The position numbers and the translations under genes are program-made. A stretch of DNA of 20,224 nucleotides from assembly GCA_934466455.1 (NCBI GenBank), contig CAKSLF010000021.1, forward strand, positions 1 to 20,224, written 5' to 3'. Positions 13,135-20,150 of this stretch are shown here, piece after piece; the first letter of the stretch is position 1; every line of letters starts with the position of its first letter. Origin of the DNA: an uncultured Oscillospiraceae bacterium. GTDB taxonomy: Bacteria > Bacillota > Clostridia > Oscillospirales > Ruminococcaceae. The notes below the pieces were generated by a model. That model was not told where the DNA came from, made no database searches, and worked only from the letters and a program-made list of their open reading frames with translations.

Positions 13135-14118
13135 ATGTATACTCCGCCCTTTTCCATAACAAACGAAATGCTTTCGTTAGTTTCCGCAATATCCGAAAAA
13201 GTCGGCAGACTTTCCGTTACGGAGAATATGCGGGCAAAGCCGCATTTGCGGAAAAACAACAGAATAAAATCCGTACATTCTTCCCTTAAAATAGAGGCAA
13301 ATTCCCTTTCTGCCGGACAGGTCAGAGATGTTATTGACGGAAAAGCCGTTCTTGGAGAAAGGAAAGAAATACAGGAGGTAAAAAACGCTTATGCCGCATA
13401 CGAAAAGCTTGGTGAAATCAATCCTTTTGATATTAACGAGCTTAAAGCAATGCACGAGGTAATGACCCGCTTTCTTGTTTCGGAACCCGGCAGGTTCCGA
13501 AGCGGAGAGGAAGGGGTTTTCTGCGGGGAGCGGTGTGTTTTTATGGCACCTCCGGCAAAAATGGTGCCGGAGCTTATGCAGTCGCTTTTCGACTGGCTCC
13601 GGCAAAACAAAGGGTCCGTTCACCCGCTTATTATGTCAAGTGTTTTTCACTATGAGTTTGTGTTTATACACCCCTTTTCCGACGGAAACGGAAGAATTGC
13701 AAGACTTTGGCACAGCGCATTTCTTACAAAATGGAACCCAATATTTGAATATATACCGATTGAAAGTCAAATTGAAAAATTTCAGGATGAGTATTATAAT
13801 GCAATAGCAAAATGCCACAGAGAGGGAAGTTCAAATACATTTATTCTTTTTTCGTTGGAACAAATCAATAAAATTCTTGATGAATTCGGCGCACAAAGCA
13901 CCGCCGGAGAGGATATTTCGGAATATGTAAAAAAGCTTCTCGGAGTAATGGATTACGGCGTACCCTATACGCTTTCTTCCCTTATGGAGCTGCTTGGGCT
14001 TAAATCAAAGGAAAGTGCCCGGCGAAATTATATTCACCCGGCAATAAAGCTTGGGCTTATACAAATGACAATCTCCGATAAACCGCAGAGCAGAAACCAG
14101 CGGTATATAAAAAAATAG
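13135..14118 (+). CDS. Fic-domain protein (AMPylator-type) with N-terminal inhibitory helix
   Basis: 327 residues. The Fic active-site loop HPFSDGNGR is complete (residues 179-187). H179 is the catalytic base and the rest binds the nucleotide, so it should transfer AMP or another nucleotide part to a target hydroxyl. An N-terminal inhibitory-type motif SLKIEAN (S50, E54) fits the class II [S/T]xxxE[G/N] pattern with alanine at the last position; E54 would block ATP binding until relieved. A Fic_N domain comes first and a winged-helix-like domain last (VPYTLSSLMELLGLKSKESARRNYIHPAIKLGLI). ATG 13135 follows AGGAGG by eight bases. The gene fills the interval between repeats R3 and R4 exactly, and the last base of its TAG is the first base of R4. 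No separate antitoxin gene is present. The target is unknown. Confidence 0.95.
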   Translation: MYTPPFSITNEMLSLVSAISEKVGRLSVTENMRAKPHLRKNNRIKSVHSSLKIEANSLSAGQVRDVIDGKAVLGERKEIQEVKNAYAAYEKLGEINPFDINELKAMHEVMTRFLVSEPGRFRSGEEGVFCGERCVFMAPPAKMVPELMQSLFDWLRQNKGSVHPLIMSSVFHYEFVFIHPFSDGNGRIARLWHSAFLTKWNPIFEYIPIESQIEKFQDEYYNAIAKCHREGSSNTFILFSLEQINKILDEFGAQSTAGEDISEYVKKLLGVMDYGVPYTLSSLMELLGLKSKESARRNYIHPAIKLGLIQMTISDKPQSRNQRYIKK

Positions 14119-14180
14119 CTCTTTGCGTTTTTTCGCTTTTTGTGCTATACTCAAGATAATACGCAAGATAATACTTATGA
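14118..14180 (+). repeat. Fourth 63-bp promoter repeat (R4), abutting the fic stop codon
   Basis: Matches R1 and R3 over the full 63 bp. With R3 it makes direct repeats flanking the 998-bp fic interval. It is followed directly by a strong terminator. Confidence 0.95.
14123..14151 (+). promoter_or_regulatory. Promoter P4 in repeat R4, reading into a terminator
   Basis: TTGCGT (14123-14128), 17-base spacer, TATACT (14146-14151). A start near 14158 would give a transcript of only about 60-65 bases before the terminator at 14181-14221. Confidence 0.75.
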
Positions 14181-14221
14181 AAAGGAGAAAGGCAGGCGAA
14201 AAGCCTGCCTTTCTCCTTTTT
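14181..14221 (+). terminator. Strong terminator after fic and R4
   Basis: A perfect 17-bp stem (14181-14197 with 14203-14219, loop GAAAA) is followed by TT and CTTC. A second 8-bp hairpin (14228-14235 with 14239-14246) with a downstream T run follows. Confidence 0.9.
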
Positions 14222-14253
14222 CTTCGTGCGGCTTTCAAAAAGCCGCTCCCTTT

Positions 14254-14377
14254 TTATTTTTCCGCAAAAAGGCTTACTATTGCGTTTGCCAAAAGCTCGG
14301 CGGAATACTGCGCTTCCTCAAGGGTGTTTCCCGTTGCGCCGATTTCTATAAGCAAAAGCCCGGTCGATAAATCCATA
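14254..14377 (-). pseudogene. Duplicated 3' fragment of spoIIP
   Basis: 115 bp (14263-14377) are identical to 14418-14532 inside the intact spoIIP. The fragment codes for about the last 40 residues of SpoIIP, ending SLFAEK then stop rather than SLFAKK. It has no start and is cut off at the hairpin 14378-14404. The period of the duplication is 155 bp. Confidence 0.9.
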
Positions 14378-14416
14378 CGGAGGCAGGCTTTTAGCCCGCC
14401 TCCGTTTTTTATTTTT
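14378..14416 (+). terminator. Hairpin with T run between the spoIIP fragment and spoIIP
   Basis: A 12-bp stem with one mismatch (14378-14389 with 14393-14404) is followed on the plus strand by TTTTTTATTTTTT. The same hairpin core occurs in both 33-bp spacers of the fic repeat array. It probably acts for plus-strand transcripts; for spoIIP (minus) only the stem is available. Confidence 0.65.
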
Positions 14417-15584
14417 TCGCAAAAAGGCTTACTATTGCGTTTGCCAAAAGCTCGGCGGAATACTGCGCTTCCTCAAGGGTGTTTCCCGTTGCGCCGATTT
14501 CTATAAGCAAAAGCCCGGTCGATAAATCCATATTGTATTTGCGGTAATCGAAAAGAATCGGGCGGCAAAGCCCCGGATAGAGGGTCTGCATCTCGTTTGC
14601 GAGGGCGGCGGCAAAGCGCAGATTTTCAAAAAAATCCGGCATATTCATTGTTCCGTCGTCACAGCCGGAGATTATCATAATCTGCGCCGCTTTTTTTCCG
14701 TCTATAACCGCCGTCGGCTTTATTATCTCCGTTTCGGAAGGCTCGATTGCGTCCCTGTGAATATCAAGGCAGATTTTTATTGTCGGGCTTTCCTCAAGGT
14801 GGTTTGAAATCGTAACCGCACTCCGCTGATAGGAGCCTTTGTAGCCCGGGTCGTCGTGGAGGGTGACATCATGCACTGTGCCTATTCCGTTTTTTTTGAG
14901 CACGGAGCAGATAACATCGCCAACCGCCGCCATATTTTCGGAAAGGTCGGTTGTGCGCCATGTTCCCTCCGTATCAAAATAGCCCCTGTCCGCCGGCTCA
15001 TAGCCCTCCGTTGCATGGGTGTGATATATAAGCACCTGCGGGGTTTCCGGCAAATCCGTGCTCAAAGAAATGTCCGTTTTTGTCTTGAGCACGGAGAGGA
15101 TTTTTTCGCTTGTATATTTTGTGCAATTCTTTATCATTGCGTTTTCGTATCGGATATATGCGCCGCCCGCCTTTGGGGAATAAAAGACCTCCTTAACCGT
15201 TCCCCGGCGTTCCTCCGGAACCTCCGGAATGTCCTTTTGCTCTGCGGGCGGCTGCTCCTCCGGGGCGGAAAGCCCGCCGTGCTCATCCTGCTCTTTTCCG
15301 TGCTCATCGCCGTTTTCGGCGGGCTGCTCCTCCGGCGGAGCAATCGCCTCGTCGTGCTCAAAAAGATTTTCCTCCTGCCACATTTCCATAACGGAGCCGG
15401 GGGAGGCAAACGCCACCGCACAGTAGAAAATGGGCGAGCCTTCCTTTGCAAGGCAAAGCGTTCCCCAAACAAACGCACCGCAGCCGAAAACCGCAAGCCC
15501 CGCCTTTGCAAAAGGCCAAAAGCCCTTTTTCAAATCTTTAATAATATCCCTTGGCGAAAAACAACGCCATTTTTTCTTGTCCAT
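14409..15584 (-). CDS. spoIIP: Stage II sporulation protein P
   Basis: 391 residues. A membrane-anchored peptidoglycan amidase and endopeptidase of the SpoIID-SpoIIP-SpoIIM engulfment complex. It has a membrane helix at about 25-47, then a low-complexity acidic linker (about 72-128, rich in E, P, Q and H). The C-terminal amidase domain shows YHTHATEGY (188-195), LDIHRDA (273-279), MNMPDFFENLRFA and LLIEIGATGNT. H190, E193 and H276 are the likely zinc-site residues. The start has GGAGGGTG just upstream. In Bacillus spoIIP follows gpr in the same direction; here it is inverted and about 2 kb away, with a duplicate of its own 3' end downstream. Confidence 0.96.
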   Translation of the reverse strand: MDKKKWRCFSPRDIIKDLKKGFWPFAKAGLAVFGCGAFVWGTLCLAKEGSPIFYCAVAFASPGSVMEMWQEENLFEHDEAIAPPEEQPAENGDEHGKEQDEHGGLSAPEEQPPAEQKDIPEVPEERRGTVKEVFYSPKAGGAYIRYENAMIKNCTKYTSEKILSVLKTKTDISLSTDLPETPQVLIYHTHATEGYEPADRGYFDTEGTWRTTDLSENMAAVGDVICSVLKKNGIGTVHDVTLHDDPGYKGSYQRSAVTISNHLEESPTIKICLDIHRDAIEPSETEIIKPTAVIDGKKAAQIMIISGCDDGTMNMPDFFENLRFAAALANEMQTLYPGLCRPILFDYRKYNMDLSTGLLLIEIGATGNTLEEAQYSAELLANAIVSLFAKK

Positions 15585-15680
15585 AAATTCACCCTCCGCA
15601 AAGCAGTAAATTACAAGGAAGAATATGCCCCCGAAAAGAAAAAAATGCGTATTTTTTAATTTTTCGTTTACATTGCGGCT

Positions 15681-15709
15681 TTATTTTTCGCTCCGCCTTG
15701 CTGTATAAT
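15681..15709 (+). promoter_or_regulatory. Possible promoter of the M50-like protease gene
   Basis: TATAAT (15704-15709) lies 36 bases before the TTG start, with a weak TTTATT-like -35 about 18 bases upstream. See the similar block before the alcohol dehydrogenase gene. Confidence 0.45.
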
Positions 15710-15744
15710 AAAATAAACAGAAAAACAAAAAGGGCGGCGAAAGC

Positions 15745-16869
15745 TTGAAGAAAAATTCCGGCGATATTATCGCAAAAGCAATTATGCTTTTAACCGGGGC
15801 GGCATACGGCGTTATGATAGTGCTGTCATCGGACTTTGAAGTGCTTATGGAAAAAGGTATCGGCTCCTTTGCGCTGTTTTTTGCGGCGGCAATGCTTTTG
15901 GCTTGGGCTTCCGCCTTTATCCAAACCATAATACACGAGGGCGGTCACCTTATTTTCGGGCTTTTTACCGGGTACAAATTTATCTCCTTCCGTATAGGGC
16001 ATTTTATGTTCTTAAAAAAGGACGGAAGGCTCCGGATAAAAATATTCAATGTTGTCGGAACCGCCGGTCAGTGCCTTATGATGCCGCCGGCTTGGCGGGC
16101 GGATATGCCCTACCGCCTTTATAATCTCGGCGGCTGTATCGCAAACGCCGTAACGGCGGCTTTTTCGCTGCTTTTATACCTTGCCGCCGGAAAAACGGGG
16201 CTTTTTTCCCTGTTTGCGGCTCTTTTTGCTGTAACCGGCTTTTCAATGGCTCTTACAAACGGAATACCCATGCGGGTCGGCGGCATTGCAAACGACGGTC
16301 TTAACGCCGCAATACTCGGCAGGGGCGGGCGAAGCCTTAGGGATTTTTGGCTTCAGCTTTATGCAAACGGCTTGATTACAAAGGGCGAACGCTACCGCAA
16401 TATGCCGGAGGAATGGTTCCGTCTTCCGGAGGGGGAGGAGCTTTCCGACCCGATAAGCTGCACCGTCGGCGTAATGCTCTTTAATTATTACCTTGACCGC
16501 CGGGAGTTTGAAAAGGCGGAAAAAACCGCCGAATATATGATAAAGGCACCGGGAATACTCGACGTTCAAAAAAACGAGCTGCTCTGCGAGCTGCTTTTTC
16601 TTCGGATTTTGCGCTTTGCGCCCTCGGCGGAGATAGATCCTCTGCTTACTCCCCGGCTTGACCGCTATATAAAAGCCACAGCAAGCTATGTTTCCCGCCG
16701 CCGCCTTGCATACGCCTACCAGCTTCTTTATAAAAAGAACCTTACCATGGCAAAAAAATGCCTCGAGGTTTTTGAGCGCACCGCCGCCACCTATCCCTAT
16801 GCCGCAGAAATCGAAAGCGAGCGGGAGCTTATCGAAATCATAAACAGCCGCTCCGAAATAAGCGAATAA
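15745..16869 (+). CDS. M50-like integral membrane zinc metalloprotease
   Basis: 374 residues. The N-terminal ~210 residues form several membrane helices carrying the zinc site HEGGH (residues 64-68, HExxH type). A later NDG (183-185) places D184 as the probable third ligand, as in site-2-protease-like M50 peptidases. The C-terminal ~160 residues are soluble and helical (REFEKAEKTAEYMIKA, then MAKKCLEVFERTAATYPYAAEIE), resembling TPR-type repeats. It may cut membrane-bound regulators, but no target is identifiable. The start is TTG 15745 with AGGGCGG about nine bases upstream. Monocistronic, and it converges on the lipoprotein genes with a shared terminator. Confidence 0.85.
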   Translation: MKKNSGDIIAKAIMLLTGAAYGVMIVLSSDFEVLMEKGIGSFALFFAAAMLLAWASAFIQTIIHEGGHLIFGLFTGYKFISFRIGHFMFLKKDGRLRIKIFNVVGTAGQCLMMPPAWRADMPYRLYNLGGCIANAVTAAFSLLLYLAAGKTGLFSLFAALFAVTGFSMALTNGIPMRVGGIANDGLNAAILGRGGRSLRDFWLQLYANGLITKGERYRNMPEEWFRLPEGEELSDPISCTVGVMLFNYYLDRREFEKAEKTAEYMIKAPGILDVQKNELLCELLFLRILRFAPSAEIDPLLTPRLDRYIKATASYVSRRRLAYAYQLLYKKNLTMAKKCLEVFERTAATYPYAAEIESERELIEIINSRSEISE

Positions 16870-16891
16870 ATATACGGCGAAGAAAAAAACA

Positions 16892-16932
16892 CCCCGGCAG
16901 ACGGAGAAAACCGTCTGCCGGGGCGTTTTTTT
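16892..16932. terminator. Bidirectional terminator between the M50 and lipoprotein genes
   Basis: A perfect 13-bp stem (16892-16904 with 16911-16923, loop AGAAAA) has T8 on the plus side and, on the minus side, GTGTTTTTTTC. It serves both convergent units. Confidence 0.93.
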
Positions 16933-16945
16933 TAATCTGTTCGCT

Positions 16946-18379
16946 TTACCATGCGTTCGCTACCAATTTGTGCTCTCTTTCCGGGCGAACATCAACGGCG
17001 TAGTTTATCCTGTTTTCGATGGTATAGGGAGCGGGGTAATAGGAGAAATACGCAATGCCGCCCCTAACGCTGCAGCTTCCGACAACTCCGTCCGCCGGAA
17101 GGTCAAGGCAGAAGTTTGTCTGCACTCCCTCCGCCAAGGTATAGCCGCAAATCCAGAACATATTGTCCTCGTCCTCGGAATAGAGGATAACAAGGCGGTC
17201 GGGGTCGTTTTTGTCCGCAATGCTTCCGTAATCCGTAGCGTAGGTCAGCTTTCCGCCAAGAAGTCCGCCGCCGTTTCCGCTAATGCTCCAAACGCATTTT
17301 GTCGGGTCCGCACCTTCGGAAAAATCGTAATGGCGGAAAGTTCCGTCGCCGCTTGTATATGCTTCCAAACAGGTATCCGAAACAAAACCGTAGGAAATCG
17401 TATAAAAGCTGTCAAGCCCCTCCAAAATCCTTGCGGTGCCGTCCGCCGCGGAATAAAGCCAAAGGGCGTTATCCTCTTCGCCCTTTGACGAAACTATCAA
17501 AAAGTCGTTTTTTCTGCTTTTCGGCGCAGTAAATCCGGCATCGCCGGAGCTTTTTTGCCAATCCTTTGCCGCCAAAACATATTTTATTTTTACCGGCTCG
17601 GCTGCGCCCTCAAATTTTATAAGGGAGGGAAGCCTCTCCTCCATAATAAATACGGAGGATGTTTTCGGAAGCCAGATTAAATACGGAATGTTTTCAAGGT
17701 GCATTCCCGGACTTTCATATATCTGCCCTTCGGAAAAATCAATGCCTTCAATTTTACTTTTGTTTGCGGTGCCGGTACTGACATACACGGCTTCATACGG
17801 AATAATATAACCGTTGCCGCCGGTATAATCATTTTCATAATCGGTATCTATGTAATGCTTTGAGCACGCAAAAACAATATCAAAGCCGTCGCCCTGTTCC
17901 GTGGAAAGTATCACGAACCGCACCGGAAGATATGCGGTTACAAAGGTCTGTTTTTCCGAATCATATCCCAATCCGGTTTTATAAAAGTCCTTTTCAAATA
18001 CAATATTCCAATCGTCGATTTTCGGGTATTTTTCTTTAAGCTTTGCCGCGGAATCCGCATCCTCCATAAACGGCGTTATATCCGATCCGTCCGTTTTTTC
18101 GGGAAGCTCCGCCCAAACAAGCGGCTCGTAGTTTTCGAACCATTCTGCGGAGTCTATCGGCGCAAATCTTCCGTTTTCGTCCGGCGGAGCGATTTTCGGA
18201 AGCGCAGCCTCCTCCGGCTCGCTTTGGCTTTCCTCCGGTTCGCTTTCGCCTTGGGCGGTGCTCTCGCTCACGCTCGGTTCGCCGCTTTGCTCCGTGCCCG
18301 TAGTTCCCGCCTTTTGGCAGCCGAAAAACAAAGCCGCCGCCGCAAGCACCGCAAGAACAACCAAAATTGTCTTTTTCAT
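16946..18379 (-). CDS. Secreted lipoprotein of unknown function, paralogue 1
   Basis: 477 residues. A signal peptide with lipobox (LFFGC, C21 lipidated) is followed by a low-complexity linker rich in S, E, P and Q (to about residue 70) and a large extracellular domain. No known domain is recognised. The fold may be beta-rich, with SVRGGIAYFSYYP and AVDVRPEREHKLVANAW at the end. ATG 18379 is chosen over the upstream in-frame start (18415) because it begins the signal peptide and matches the paralogue; GAGGAG lies 11 bases upstream. Its start is 29 bases after the stop of paralogue 2, so the two form an operon. The signal peptide and linker DNA is almost the same as in paralogue 2, while the rest has diverged strongly. 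Confidence 0.85.
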   Translation of the reverse strand: MKKTILVVLAVLAAAALFFGCQKAGTTGTEQSGEPSVSESTAQGESEPEESQSEPEEAALPKIAPPDENGRFAPIDSAEWFENYEPLVWAELPEKTDGSDITPFMEDADSAAKLKEKYPKIDDWNIVFEKDFYKTGLGYDSEKQTFVTAYLPVRFVILSTEQGDGFDIVFACSKHYIDTDYENDYTGGNGYIIPYEAVYVSTGTANKSKIEGIDFSEGQIYESPGMHLENIPYLIWLPKTSSVFIMEERLPSLIKFEGAAEPVKIKYVLAAKDWQKSSGDAGFTAPKSRKNDFLIVSSKGEEDNALWLYSAADGTARILEGLDSFYTISYGFVSDTCLEAYTSGDGTFRHYDFSEGADPTKCVWSISGNGGGLLGGKLTYATDYGSIADKNDPDRLVILYSEDEDNMFWICGYTLAEGVQTNFCLDLPADGVVGSCSVRGGIAYFSYYPAPYTIENRINYAVDVRPEREHKLVANAW

Positions 18380-18408
18380 TTTTGAGCACGCTCCTCTTTT
18401 TGTAAAAA

Positions 18409-19824
18409 TCACCATGCGTTTTCCTGAATTGTGTGGTCTTTATCCGGACGAAGGTCAACGGCATAGTGCTTAAAGCCGTTGCCGTCGTTATAGCTTATAT
18501 ACGCTATTCCGCCCCTAACGCTGTGGTCGCCGATATAGCCCTCCGGGCTTTCGTCAAGGGTGATTTGAGTAAGAAGTCCGTCCGCTATGGAAAAATACGC
18601 TATATAAAACTTTTCCGAATCCGTATCCGCATAAATGAGCATATAGCGGTCGTCGTCCTTTCTGTCCGCAAGGGCGTCGTAAACCCTAAATTCGCTGAAG
18701 GCTCCGCCCTTAAGCTCCCCGCCGTTTCCGTAAAGTGCCAATATGCATTTTGCAGGGTCGGCTCCGTCGGAAAAATCATAGAAATAATATGCGCTTGAGG
18801 CGATGTCGTTATAGCTCAAAAGCGTATCCGTAACAAAGGAAAAGCTGTAATACTTGTTATATGTTATGTTCTCAAAATCGGCAACCGCCTGTTCGGAGGA
18901 ATCATAGTAGGCAAGCATATATTCGTCGTTTCCCTGTTCAAGCACAAGAAGGGCGTCGCCGCTTCGGCTCTCCGGCGGCTTTGCCGTTTTTACATAATCG
19001 GCAAAGTACCAGTGCTCGGAATCATAAGAATGCTCTATCAAAAGCGGAGCGTCCGCATCCTTTACCCGTACTCTTAAAAGCCGGTTATATTCTATATGGA
19101 GAGTCGTCGATACCTCCGGAACCCAGATCGCCCCTTCTCCGGGCTGTGAAATATACTTTGCGCCGGAAAAATCCCCGCATTGAAGATATTCCTCGGTGGT
19201 TTTTCCGTTTAATCCGCTGTACACATATTGCGGGACATAGGCGTTTTCCAATCCGTCATATTCAACATCAATATATATATGCCCCTTTAGGAAAACACGG
19301 TCGAAGCTTCCGCCCTGTTCGGTAGCAAGTATCACGGTATAATAAGGGCAATAGCCGTCCCCGTAGGAATAGGTATACGGGTCGTAGGCATAGGAATCGT
19401 GCCAATAGCGGTGATCCTCAAAAACCGTTTTCCAATCCGATATATCGGGGAATTTTTCTTTAAGATATTTCTGTACGAATTTATCCTCCAAAAACGGAGT
19501 TATTTCCGAATCGCTCGGGCGTTCGGCTTGCCCGCTTACAGGGTCGGAATACATAATATATTTTTCATAGGCGTCCTTTGAAATTGCCGGGAATTTTCCG
19601 TTTTCGTCCGGACCCTCCACCGGGGGAAGCAGCTTTTCCTTCTCGCTTTCGCTCTGCTCCGGCTCGCTTTGGCTTTCCTCCGGTTCGCTTTCGCCTTGGG
19701 CGTCGCTCTCGCTCACGCTCGGTTTGCCGCTTTGCTCCGTGCCCGTAGTTCCCGCCTTTTGGCATCCGAAAAGCAAAGCCGCCGCCGCAAGCACCGCAAG
19801 AACAACAAAAATTATCTTTTTCAT
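18409..19824 (-). CDS. Secreted lipoprotein of unknown function, paralogue 2
   Basis: 471 residues with the same build: lipobox LLFGC (C21), an S/E/P/Q linker (to about residue 75), and a domain starting GPDENGKFPAI. Shared landmarks with paralogue 1 are DFSDGADPAKCI, the GNGGELKGG / GNGGGLLGG segment, SVRGGIAYISY and the final ENAW/ANAW. It is anchored on the outer face of the cell membrane. It is the first gene of the pair, read from a promoter at 19873-19901. Its ribosome binding site is weak (AGAAG about 11 bases before the ATG). Function is not known; a solute-binding or sensor role would be a guess. Confidence 0.85.
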   Translation of the reverse strand: MKKIIFVVLAVLAAAALLFGCQKAGTTGTEQSGKPSVSESDAQGESEPEESQSEPEQSESEKEKLLPPVEGPDENGKFPAISKDAYEKYIMYSDPVSGQAERPSDSEITPFLEDKFVQKYLKEKFPDISDWKTVFEDHRYWHDSYAYDPYTYSYGDGYCPYYTVILATEQGGSFDRVFLKGHIYIDVEYDGLENAYVPQYVYSGLNGKTTEEYLQCGDFSGAKYISQPGEGAIWVPEVSTTLHIEYNRLLRVRVKDADAPLLIEHSYDSEHWYFADYVKTAKPPESRSGDALLVLEQGNDEYMLAYYDSSEQAVADFENITYNKYYSFSFVTDTLLSYNDIASSAYYFYDFSDGADPAKCILALYGNGGELKGGAFSEFRVYDALADRKDDDRYMLIYADTDSEKFYIAYFSIADGLLTQITLDESPEGYIGDHSVRGGIAYISYNDGNGFKHYAVDLRPDKDHTIQENAW

Positions 19825-19872
19825 TTTTGAACACGCTTCTTTCGGTTATATGAAATATACTTTTACAATATC

Positions 19873-19901
19873 AGTGTAGCATTTTTAGCAATTTATTGCA
19901 A
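19873..19901 (-). promoter_or_regulatory. Promoter of the lipoprotein operon
   Basis: On the minus strand, TTGCAA (19901-19896) and TACACT (19878-19873) are separated by 17 bases, about 50 bases before the ATG. Confidence 0.78.
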
Positions 19902-19955
19902 CGGTCCTGTATTTTTTATGCTTTGCTTCGGCGTTTGCCGCCGCTTTTCCGTGCG

Positions 19956-20042
19956 CCCCTGTGTAAGGCTCGCACCACGCCGACTGCGGGCGAATCTCGG
20001 CTCCCCTGTGCAAGGCTCGCACCACGCCGACTGCGGGCGAAT
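19956..20042 (+). repeat. 47-bp tandem half units of the B family
   Basis: CCCCTGTGTAAGGCTCGCACC (19956) is repeated 47 bases later with one change, running into B7. A similar 46-bp duplication precedes B3 (5489 and 5535), with a different internal word (CTCCGACGGAGAGCGAA there, ACGCCGACTGCGGGCGAA here). Confidence 0.78.
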
Positions 20043-20113
20043 CTCGGCTCCCCTGTGTAAGGGGAGCTGGATTTTCGGCTTGTTTACAAGCCGAAAAGAC
20101 TGAGGGGTTGTAT
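20043..20113 (+). repeat. B-type element B7 (variable hairpin TTTTCGGCTTG)
   Basis: Conserved B ends enclose a perfect 11-bp hairpin (20072-20082 with 20087-20097, loop TTTA), a type not found in the other six copies. Confidence 0.87.
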
Positions 20114-20150
20114 GGAGAGTGTTTATGCCGCTTTCCGCTGCTTCCGTCCC

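Noticed and set aside
12681..13289. A 202-codon open frame running through the 63-bp repeats
   Set aside because: It stays open only because the repeat period (96) is a multiple of three. It lacks a ribosome binding site, consists of repeat translation and overlaps fic in another frame.
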